From assembly GCA_029255685.2 (NCBI GenBank), contig CM055311.2:56255048-56319047 (forward strand): 64,000 bases of DNA, written 5' to 3'. This stretch comes from Silene conica. Lineage: Eukaryota > Streptophyta > Magnoliopsida > Caryophyllales > Caryophyllaceae. The position numbers and the translations under genes were made by a program. The first letter of the stretch is position 1, and each line of letters starts with the position of its first letter. Below are positions 35,109 to 44,734 of the stretch, piece after piece. The notes under the pieces were generated by a model. It made no database searches and was not told the DNA's origin. It was given only the letters and a program-made list of their open reading frames with translations.

Positions 35109-35801
35109 AAAAATAAGCTGAAAGACGGCTACTGCAATGGCATTTGGACTTCTGATTCTAAGGGATACACCATCAAAGGTGGATACCAATGGTTGAGAAC
35201 TCCCGCACCTGCCTTCCCTTGGCATGCCCTGGTATGGAACTCTTGGAACATACCAAAACACTCTATTATCACTTGGCTCACTGGTCACACTGCCCTGAAT
35301 GTCAAACAAATACTGTACCAATTTGGCTGCAGTTCTGATGACATGTGTACACTATGGCACGCTGCAACAGAAACAATAGAACATATCTTCCACCGCTGTA
35401 ACTACAGTAGTAGGATAAGGGATATCATAGCAAATTGGGTGGGGAAAGACATGCCATCAATCCAAACTATGCTAGCTGCTGCAAACCAGACTGTTCGATG
35501 GAAGAGCTTTGCAGTGCTCATCAATGCCTATTATTATCATATTTGGCAACAGAGAAATAATGCCCTTCATAATGGCACGCTGATAAGACCGGAGGGGATA
35601 GCCCAAAGAATTGAGACAGAAGTCAAGCAAAGAATATCGTATGTTGCAGGACAGAAACTGGCTAGGATTAAACTCCACTGGATTTTATGTTTTTACTCTA
35701 TGATGCAATAGCATGAATTGCACCAGAGACTCTCTGTCTCTGGATAGCCTCTTTGTAACATATTTTTTGATATATAATAGTCACATTTCACCAAAAAAAA
35801 A
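35109..35801 (+). mobile_element. 5'-truncated L1-type LINE insertion
   Basis: The 14-bp duplication AATAGACAGTAGTA at 35095-35108 and 35802-35815 brackets the segment, which ends in an A run. It contains only the end of ORF2: a frame at 35193-35711 with the zinc-binding zf-RVT signature (WNIPKHSIITWLTGH, CTLWHAATETIEHIFHRC) and a short basic tail. Typical incomplete reverse transcription product. The exact duplication suggests fairly recent insertion. Confidence 0.88.
35193..35711 (+). pseudogene. C-terminal piece of LINE ORF2 (zf-RVT)
   Basis: About 172 codons. Cys/His residues of the RT-associated zinc-binding domain are present (C..W...ETIEHIFHRC), then a helix rich in Trp/Gln/Asn (YYYHIWQQRNNALHNG). 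There is no RT or RNase H. This LINE lineage ends after zf-RVT, unlike the RNase H-bearing LINE at 25639-32133. Confidence 0.75.
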
Positions 35802-35815
35802 AATAGACAGTAGTA

Positions 35816-36607
35816 GAGCACTGTTGCAGTATGTACGACAAAGTAGCAACCACTTTGACACTTAATCATCAAGGTGAGTTTTAATAGGCAAAGAAATCAT
35901 AAAATTACATTCTCCCCATGACTTTAGACGGTAAATTATGATACTCGAAACTAGTATATACATTTATGCATGGGTTGGATACCCTCTCTAGAGAAAAAAA
36001 GAACTCAAACTCCAACACTGTGATACCAGACACACATAGACTCATTTTCAACCGTCTATCACCAATCCAATATCCATTAAATTTACTCGGAAGAATACAG
36101 AAAATAATTTTCCCTAGATCGTCATTAGCAACTTCACCACATTATAATTCTCATCTCAGGTCATAGTGGATCAGAGTGACACCAAATAATCGGAAAAAGA
36201 GCATCATCTGTCGATCTTTTATGGACTAGTAAGCATTTTCAGGTAATGATCTATTTCTGATTTTAGTATCAGATAATCAAGCTCTTTACCATATATGGAA
36301 AGCTAGATTTCTTTAGTGCCATGATTTTTTCTAATGCTACAGATTTTTATTAGTTTGTTGTTTTATTCCGTAAAACTATTAAACCCGTTACATTTATTCA
36401 GAAGAATGCGAGAAAGAATTTTCCGATCTGTCACTAACTAGTGCAACACATTTTAATGCTCATCTCAGGTCATAGTCGATCAAAGTGACACCAAATGATC
36501 GGAAAAAGAGCATCACCTGTCGCTTTTCATGGACTAGTAAGCATTTTCAGAAACAATGGATAATGATGTATTTCTCATTTTAGTTATTAGACATTATGCC
36601 TCTCTAC
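35816..36607. repeat. Non-coding DNA with a degenerate tandem repeat of about 310 bp
   Basis: Unit 1 (about 36075-36375) and unit 2 (about 36378-36607) share strings such as CTCATCTCAGGTCATAGT, GGAAAAAGAGCATCA and ATGGACTAGTAAGCATTTTC. A third unit appears to resume after the hAT element at 53194-53345 (ACGGAAAAGTATTTTTCCC and CGGATCTG strings). The array predates the hAT insertion. No coding sequence. Confidence 0.6.
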
Positions 36608-37508
36608 TAGACCTGTCAAACGGGTCAAACGGGCGGGTTGCGGGTCGGGTAGATACGGGTTCGGGTAAAATACGGGTCGGGTGTATTTCGGGTCGGGTAA
36701 AATACGGGTAAAGTTTATACGGGTTCTGGGTCGGGTTCGGGTAAAAATACGGGTCAATCAACATCTTTTCCTCACATTTTTTAAAACTTCTTTTATATCG
36801 TAATTCCTACCCTTTATACGTTTTCTCTCCTCTTACTCGTCTTAGTTAACTTAATTGTCACCATTTTCTCCATCTCCACCAACATCACCATCGTTATCGT
36901 CATCATCACCTTTACTAACTCGCTAAGTACGATAATGAGACTTATCAAATAAGATAACAATGGTGACGTGTCATGTGATCTGAGGTGATGAGATGGAAGT
37001 GTTAACGCGAAGTGCAGTTCAGTTTGACGTAATACGTGAAAGTGACGGTATGACACATTTTGAGGTGATGATGTGACATGTGGTTATAGGCAATGAGGTG
37101 GCAATGGTGATGTGGAATGAGGTGTAAGTGACAGTGTGTGTAACATCCCGTATTTTCGTAAAATCCAATTTAATCGTTTTTAATTATTTTACGTAATAAA
37201 ATAATATTTTAATAATTTAACTCGGAAGATTTTGATTTAATAAGTGAGATCCGTCTTAAGAACCTCAAGTCCTTAAGACGAATACAAACTTGGCATCATT
37301 TAAATATCCGACTTAAGCATCCGTTCTATTTTATCCGACCCGTTTCATAATACGGAAAGGACACCTCATTGTACCCTACATATTTAATATGTCGACATCT
37401 TCATCCTTCAACATTTCATTTCCACTGTAAACTCTTTATCCTCAAAACCTCCATAAACATCTCCTTCTTTTGAGAAATTCTTCATCATCCGTTCTTCAAA
37501 TCGCAAAA

Positions 37509-37646
37509 GTAAGTACATTTTCGAAATCCTCGTTCAATTTCCAAGTCATCTATCACTTCGGTTTCTCATTTCCCCATTTCGAAAATCTGGCCTGTTTTGT
37601 ACAAATTCCGTTTTTGGGTTCTTAAACCGGTTTTCTGTGTTTCCAG
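37509..37646 (+). other. Intron-like segment in LTR B leader
   Basis: 138 bp from GTAAGTAC to a pyrimidine-rich ...TGTGTTTCCAG. It is followed by a block (37647-37735) that is the best conserved stretch among LTR copies A, B and C. The equivalent segments are about 135 bp in A (8578-8712) and 139 bp in C (62071-62209). Splicing is inferred from boundaries and length only. Confidence 0.5.
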
Positions 37647-38086
37647 GCGAAGGACTTGACAACCCGGACATTGATAGCTTCATACTCGAGGAAGATCTTT
37701 AGCCGGATTAGCTTGAGAGGTGACGATAATGAGAAACTCGGCCTTTATGTGTATATTAGCATACTTGTTGTGATTTTTGTTTGGTTTCTGTTTTTGTTGA
37801 TAAAGATTGATCAAGGGACTTAGTAACATGTTTAGGATGATGTTATTGTGAAGAATTCATGCTTGAATCGATTGTTATGTGTTCTTAAGCATATTTTCAG
37901 TTTTTCTCATTTTGCGACGGATACATGTTAAATTCATTTGAGGATTGTTATGGGACTTACTCGCTGATAGATTGGTAGTATTTGGCGTTTGATATTGTTG
38001 TTTAAACATCAAATGAATCGTTGTGCAAGTTTTGGTGTCGATTGATTGAGTTTTGTTGAAGGCTGAAAGTTGCGATTTTCGTATCA

Positions 38087-38483
38087 GGCTCTCTGAGCCG
38101 GTCGACCGACCGGCCGCCGGCCGACCGGCTGGGAGAGCATATGTGTGTTTTTCGTATTTTTGGAAAAATGGCCTTGGACTGCCAGCCGGCCGACCGGCTG
38201 CCTGCCGACCGGCTGGAAGTCGTTGTATGTTGTGTATGTTTTACGAGAACATAAGTAGGATGGGAGCCCAGCCGGCAGACCGGCCGCCTGCCAGCCGGCT
38301 GGGAGTGCATATGGGGTGGTTTGCGAAATAGAGAAGGCTAGGGAATGGAGTCCCAGCCGGCCGACCGGCTGCCTGCCGACCGGCTGGGAGTCCTTTGTGA
38401 TGTTCTTGGTTTTGAAAAGAAAGGCATAGGCTGAGGGACCACCAGCCGGCCGACCGGCTGCCTGCCGACCGGCTGGGGATCCC
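38087..38483. repeat. GC-rich hairpin array of LTR B (5')
   Basis: Five units with the core AGCCGGCCGACCGGCT and closing CCGGCTGG, spaced 55-90 bp apart. Flanking arms pair within each unit and differ between units, for example GACTGCCAGCCGG with CCGGCTGGAAGTC near 38186-38221. The background is AT-rich. The same array is at 45625-46021 in the 3' LTR. Confidence 0.85.
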
Positions 38484-38775
38484 TGATGGCGGTTTCGAGT
38501 TGTTTTCGCGTGTAACTTTCAAGCGGTTAATCGGTTTTACTTGAAACTCGTTTTGTATACCCGTGACATATATTTGAGGTCCCCGGTGTACGGGCAACAC
38601 TATGATTGGGTTCGGGAATGGAGTGAGGATAGAGACCCCCCGGTCGGGTAACCGAAAGGGAAATCGGCTCTCCCCCGCCTTAGTTTCCGGGACCAATTAA
38701 GTGTTGATTAGTTGTTTAAGAAGTTAGAACTATAGGTTAGTTTCTACCTTTGGATGTTAGTGGTTACACTGGTTG

Positions 38776-39280
38776 TCGCGTGGTGGGATATGTGTTAAGT
38801 TCACCTCTGGACCCACTACGTGTTTATATGCCGCGTGACGGGATATGTGTTAAGCTCACCTCTGGACCCGTTACGTGTTTTGCATGGGCGTGTCAGGATA
38901 TGTGTTAAGCTCACCTCTGGACCTGACACGTGATCGGTTGTCGTACACGGGATATGTGTTAAGTTCACCTCTGGACCCGTTGTGCGGCGACTGCGTATTG
39001 GGATATGTGTTAAGTTCACCTCTGGACCCAATACATGTTTGTAGCATTGGGATATGTGTTAAGCTCACCTCTGGACCCTTTGCTTTTGGATGATTAGGGA
39101 TATGTGTTAAGTTCACCTCTGGACCCTTTTCATGATTGTAAGTTTAGGGATATGTGTCAAGTTCACCTCTGGACCCTTTACTTGTTTGGATGTTGGGATA
39201 TGTGTTAAGTTCACCTCTGGACCCGACATAGTGTAGTAATGGGATATGTGTTAAGTTCACTTCTGGACCCGTTGCTAGTG
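38776..39280 (+). repeat. Stem-loop array of LTR B (5')
   Basis: Ten units of 45-60 bp. Each has a near-invariant centre (ATATGTGTTAAG, then C/T, then TCACCTCTGGA) between unit-specific arms that pair. CGTGTCAGG/CCTGACACG (38886-38932) is perfect; GTATTGGG/CCCAATAC (38994-39030) and TAGTAATGGG/CCCGTTGCTA (39234-39277) are good. Frames reading GYVLSSPLD across it are a by-product of the repeat. Confidence 0.85.
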
Positions 39281-40173
39281 TTATGGATGTTTATCTGCTT
39301 GCCTTGATGATGGTACAGTGTCAGATATGCATGATGAGTAAATGATGTTTAATTGAGTTATGGTTTAATCATCCAAGGCATTGGATGACTCTTAGTTCAG
39401 TTTCATAAATAGTTGGATTGAAAGACCCCCCGACTGGGTATCCAGTAGGGAAACCGGCTCTCCTTCCTAATTGTTTATGAAGTTGGTTGAGAGCCGTGCA
39501 TGGTAATTGCATGATTGTAAGAGATCAGATGATGAGTTGTTTATACTTCACATGTTGTTATATGTTGGAGTATTCTGTATTGTTTTATATGTTACGTGTT
39601 GTCACAAAAGGTGGCTAGGAGAACTCTAGTCACTCCCCACTGATTGTGGCGTACATGTTTTCATGTATGTAGGTACATGCAGGTTGGAGTAGGGTTACGA
39701 GAGGGCTAGCGAGTGATGATCCTGTTGTCATCATATGACTTACCTTATATCGCCTAGCTAGACTCTTAGACTTTCGTTACATTGTTTTTGGTGCCTGTAG
39801 GGATGTTCCATCCCAGGCTGATGTATACATTTGTTTTTGATACTTAGAACTGTTACTTATCTATTTTTGGGTTTATTTCAGTTTCAGTTTCCGTTTCAGT
39901 TTAAGACTTCTCGCATGTTGTTCAGTTTGTTTTAAAAAGTTTTAAATTCCGCTGCATTTTTGGCACTTTTGTGTGTTTATATTTCCGCTTTCGCGAGGGG
40001 TTTTACAGTTGGTATCAGAGCATTATTGCTCCCGACGCACTCATGTGACCCCCAACCTTAACTTGACCAAATAAACAAATAATGAATGAGAGATGGGTAG
40101 ATCTAAGGACTTATTTTGTAGTCTATTTGTGATTGCTAATGGTTAAGCTAATACTTGTTTTCTCTTTTGAAGG

Positions 40174-41560
40174 ATGGTGAGACCTAGGGCTGCTGATAAC
40201 ATTGTGCTGCAAGCAATTCAGCATTTGCTTGAGACTCAGAGACAGCAAGCAGGGAATGTTCCACCTCCTCCTCCGCCAGGCAACGAGGCTAATCGTCCTG
40301 GTAGTTTCTCATGGATAGCTTCGCAGATGTCCCGTAGCCACGTGAAGACATATGGTGGCGAGGTTGATCCGGTAGCTCTTACCGAGTGGTTCAGGGAGAT
40401 GGAGAGGAGCTTTGCTATGTATTCGGTGGGTAGAGAGGATAGAGTGCGGCTAGCCACTCACTTTCTTACCCTTGAGGCCGACAGGTGGTGGGCGTTGACA
40501 GGACCTACTTTCACTCTTGATCCTCTGTTCGATTGGGATGCTTTTAAGGATAAGCTCGAGACGAGGTTCTATCCTAAAGAGCTCAGATCACAGCGACTCA
40601 AAGAATTCATGGATTTGAAGCAAGGCAAGATGTCAGTTCAGGAGTTCACAGATCGTTTCAACCAGCTAGCTCACTTCGCATCGAGATTTGTCAGAGATGA
40701 GGCCGAGAGAGTGTACTTCTACCGTGGCAAGCTAGGGCCACGCATCGAGAGCATGGTTCGTCGAGATTCGACTTCTTTTGTGGAGGTATATGACGATGCT
40801 ATTTGGGCCGAGAGTTCTATTCGTGCCATAGATGCTGAGACCCGTGCTGCTACTTCTAGTGTGACACCTCACCAGAGATCAGTGTACCAGGGGAAGAGAC
40901 CATTTGTTCCTTCTACTTCTTCGCCTTCTTCTCAGAAGAAGCGTTTTGAGAGGTTCTCTGCTCCGGTTGCTAAGACCACATTTCACACCGACACATCTGC
41001 TAGTGTTTGCCACCGTTGTGGTAAACCTTCTCATCCGGGTTTTGACTGTTTCAAGAATGCCTATAAGTGTTTCACTTGTAATGGATTTGGGCATCGATCT
41101 TATGAGTGTCCTGAGAGGAACACCGCACTTGGCAAGGCTGCCACTGCTGCTGCAGCGACTAAGGGAGGAAAGCCGAAAGGGAAGATTTTTGTGATGACTT
41201 GGGCTGAGGCAGAGGCTCATCCAGATATTGTTGCTGGTATCTTTCCTGTTCTTGGCGCTGAGTGCCTTATTTTATTCGATACTGGAGCTTCTTTATCATT
41301 TATATCGACTCAGTTCGCCGACCGTCTAGCTCTTGAGTCTTCATTGGTTGAGGAGACTTCTATTTCCTTACCGTCTGGAGACGTGTTTTCTTGCTCTTCG
41401 TCCCATAGGGATGTTCCGATTATTATTGGTCAAGCCACATTTCCAGCGGACTTACTGAGATTTCCTCTCGAGGAGTTTGACATTATCCTCGGTATGGATT
41501 GGTTATCGCGATACCATGCTCGTTTCGAGTGTCGCGACCAGAAAATCTGCTTGAGGAGTT
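40174..41560 (+). pseudogene. gag-protease region of Tekay-like copy B
   Basis: ATG at 40174. Proline-rich N-terminus, gag capsid domain (WFREMERSFAMYSVGREDRV, LTLEADRWWALTG), two knuckle-like motifs CHRCGKPSHPGFDC and CFTCNGFGHRSYEC (about 41010-41115), then an aspartic protease with FDTGASLSFIS near 41275 and IILGMDWLSRY near 41480. Capsid and nucleocapsid would package the RNA and the protease would process the polyprotein. Part of a broken element. Confidence 0.9.
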
Positions 41561-41699
41561 CTTCAGGAGTTCGTGTTTCCTATAGGGGAACTCGCCCTAA
41601 AAAGGGTGTCCGAGTGATTTCTTCGATGAAAGCTTCTCATCTTCTTAGGAAGGGTTGCCAAGCCTTTATGTGTGTTGTTACAGCTGCTAAACCATCGCT

Positions 41700-43070
41700 A
41701 CCGAAGCTTGAGGATGTAGCCATTGTTCGTGAGTATCCAGATGTTTTCCCAGATGACTTGCCAGGGATACCGCCAGAGAGAGATGTGGAGTTTACTATTG
41801 AGCTTGTTCCAGGTACCGGACCGATTTCTAAAGCTCCTTACCGTATGGCTCCGCCAGAGTTGAAAGAGTTGAAGCAGCAATTGGAATAGATGATCGAGAA
41901 AGGTTTCATTAGACCTAGTGCTTCTCCGTGGGGTGCTCCCGTTCTGTTCCTCAAGAAGAAAGATGGTTCCATGAGACTGTGCATTGACTATAGAGAGCTG
42001 AACCGAGTGACTGTGAAGAATAGATATCCTTTGCCTAGGATAGATGACTTGTTTGATCAGTTGAGAGGTGCTTCGAGGTTTTCTAAGATTGATCTTCGAT
42101 CGGGTTATCATCAGATTCCAGTGAGAGAGGCTGATATTGCGAAGACTGCTTTTCGTACCAGATATGGACATTTTGAGTTCGTGGTTATGCCATTTGGGTT
42201 GACTAATGCACCTGCTATCTTCATGGATCAGATGAACCGTACCTTTAGTGAGTATCTTGACACTTGTGTTGTGGTTTTCATTGATGACATCTTGATATAT
42301 TCGAAGACCGATGAGGAACATGCTGAGCATCTTCGATTGATTCTTGGGATATTGCGTCGTCAGAAGTGGTTTGCGAAGTTCTCAAAGTGCGAGTTTTGGC
42401 TTTCTAAGGTGGCATTTCTCGGACATGTTATATCTAGTGAGGGAGTTATGGTTGATCCCGCGAAGATTGAGGCTGTTGTTGATTGGGAGAGTCCCAAAGA
42501 TGTTGGAGAGATTCGTAGTTTCCTTGGATTGGCTGGTTATTAACGTAGATTCGTTGAGGATTTCTCTAGATTAGCTCGCCCGATGACTCAGTTGCTGAAG
42601 AAAGAAGCCAAATTTGTGTGGACCGATAAGTGCGAGAGTTCTTTCCAGGAATTGAAGACCAGATTGACTTCCGCCCCCGTGTTAGCTTTGCCAGAGATCG
42701 GAGTTGACTTTGATGTGTATTGTGATGCTTCGATGTTAGGACTTGGATGCGTACTGATGCAGAGTGGTAAGGTGATAGCATACTCATCTAGACAGTTGAG
42801 AGTTCATAAGGTGAACTATCCGACACATGATTTGGAGTTGGCCGCAGTCGTTCATGCTTTGAAGATGTGGCGACATTACCTGATTGGATCCCATTGCCGT
42901 ATTTTCACAGATCACAAGAGTCTTAAGTACATTTTTACACAGAAGGACCTTAACATGAGACAGAGACGTTGGCTAGAGTTGGTGAAAGATTACGACATTG
43001 AGTTGTTATATCATGAGGGAAAAGCCAATGTGGTTGCAGATGCGCTTAGCCGCAAGACTTCTCACTCGAT
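41700..43070 (+). pseudogene. Reverse transcriptase and RNase H region of Tekay-like copy B
   Basis: RT motifs: [21 protein letters not shown] near 41905, [12 protein letters not shown] near 42190, and the catalytic FIDDILIYS near 42277-42303. RNase H follows, with [13 protein letters not shown] near 42718, TDHKSL near 42907 and ADALSR near 43040. Part of a broken element. Confidence 0.9.
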
Positions 43071-43299
43071 GAGTGCCATGAGAGTATTGCCCGATGAGTT
43101 GTGTTCCGAGTTCCGGAAGCTGAGATTAGAGATGGTGGGTAGTGGTTTCGATTGGTTAGCTGCTATGACTGCCGAGCCGTCTTTATATTGGGAGATTCGC
43201 CAGAGTTTGCCTTCAGATGCCGATTTCAAGAAGTTCGAGGCTAAGATTTTGAGTGGTGTTGCACCTGACTTGGTGATTGATGCTGATGGTTTCCTTAGG

Positions 43300-44734
43300 T
43301 TCCGTGGTAGGATGTATGTCCCTGATGTGCCAGATTTGAGGAAGAAGGTTCTTGATGAGGCTCATTTGTCACCGTATTCCGTTCATCCTGGAGGAGAGAA
43401 GATGCACAAGGATTTGAGGCTTATGTTTTGGTGGCCTGGTATGAAGAAGGAGATCTTGGATTATGTTAGTAGGTGCTTGACTTGTCAACAAGTCAAGATA
43501 GAGCATAGGAGACCTGGTGGTTTGCTACAGCCGCTTCCCGTCCCTCAGTGGAAGTGGGAGTGTATATCTATGGACTTCGTTACTGCTTTGCCTAAGACCG
43601 TGGGAGGCAAAGATGCGATTTGGGTTATTGTGGACCGTCTAACTAAGTGTGCCCGATTCGTGCCGATTAGAGAGACATGGGATATGGACCGTTTAGCCAG
43701 GGCTTATATTGCTGAGATAGTCCGCTATCATGGTGTCCCGAGGGAGATAGTTTCAGATCGAGATCCGAGATTTTGTTCCAGGTTCTGGAAGGCTTTGCAG
43801 GAGGCTATGGGTAGCCGTTTGTTGATGAGCACCGCATTTCATGCCGCGACCGATGGGCAATCCGAGAGGACCATTCAGACACTAGAGGGATTTGCTCCGC
43901 GCTTGTGCCCTCGATTTTCTGAGTTCTTGGGAGCAGTGTTTGCCGTTGGTAGAGTTTTCTTACAACAACAGTTATCATGCTTCCATTGGTATGGCTCCGT
44001 ACGAGGCTCTTTATGGTAGGAAGTGCCGTAGTCCGATTTGTTGGGACCAGGCTAGTGACGTTCGTGACCTAGGACCGGACCAGTTAGCTGTTACTATCGA
44101 TCAGGTTCAGCTTATCAAAGGTAGGATTAAGGCCGCACAGGACCGGCAGAAATCCTATGCTGATGTTCGCCGTAGACCCTTAGAGTTTGAGGTGGGTGAC
44201 CGAGTCTTCTTGAGAGTTTCTCCGATGAAGGGCGTCAAAAGGTTTGGCGTTAAGGGTAAGTTGAGTCCTAAGTATATTGGACCTTTTGAGATCGTGAAGA
44301 GGATTGGTGCTGCTGCTTACCGTTTGGACTTGCCTCCTAATTTGGGCAAGGTTCATAGCGTTTTCCATGTTTCCCAGCTCCGCAGATATGTTAGTGACCC
44401 GAGTCATGTTCTGCCTAGAGAGATCGAGAACTTGGAGCCAAGTCTTGCTTTCGAGGAGCGTCCCATGAAGATCCTAGACCGTCAGGATAGGAAGCTGAGG
44501 AGCAAGGTGGTGCCGCTAGTGAAGATCCTTTGGCGTTGCGGTGATGTTGAAGAGCAAACATGGGAGACTGAGGCATCGATGTGTGCTGCGCATTCCTTCT
44601 TATTCGATAGAGGTATAGTATATAGATTTATATCCGTTCGAGTTTCGAGGACGAAACTTTTTGAAGTTGGGGTGATTGTAACATCCCGTATTTTCGTAAA
44701 ATCCAATTTAATCGTTTTTAATTATTTTACGTAA
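43300..44734 (+). pseudogene. Integrase and chromodomain region of Tekay-like copy B
   Basis: Zinc-binding HHCC (HPGGEKMH ... CLTCQQVK, about 43385-43490), catalytic core with MDFVTALP (near 43570), SDRDPRF (near 43755) and DGQSERTIQ (near 43850), then a GPFEIVKRIG/HSVFHVSQLRRY tail and a chromodomain-like VKILWRCGDVEEQTWETE near 44518-44575. The chromodomain tail is the mark of chromoviruses, known to steer integration to marked chromatin. Part of a broken element. Confidence 0.9.

Larger units (their letters stand above)
37139..40007 (+). repeat. 5' LTR of Tekay-like copy B
   Basis: TGTAACATCCCG...GGTTTTACA. Sub-parts in order: TATA-like TATTTAA near 37381; intron-like segment 37509-37646; conserved block 37647-37735; GC hairpin array 38087-38483; GC motif 38628-38675; stem-loop array 38776-39280; second GC motif 39421-39463. 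Confidence 0.95.

Noticed and set aside
38053-38331. Open frames rich in Arg-Pro-Ala-Gly across the GC hairpins (also 5074-5418, 38241-38696, 45591-45869, 62627-62845)
   Set aside because: They are open on both strands because of the GC-rich repeats; no domain, and each follows the repeat unit.
38871-39116. Open frames reading GELNTYP or GYVLSSPLD repeats across the loop array
   Set aside because: Produced by the repeat period; both strands are open and there is no independent coding signal.
38776-39280. Regular repeats with variable spacers, superficially like a CRISPR array
   Set aside because: Plant LTR context, variable parts pair with each other rather than being unrelated spacers, and there are no cas genes.
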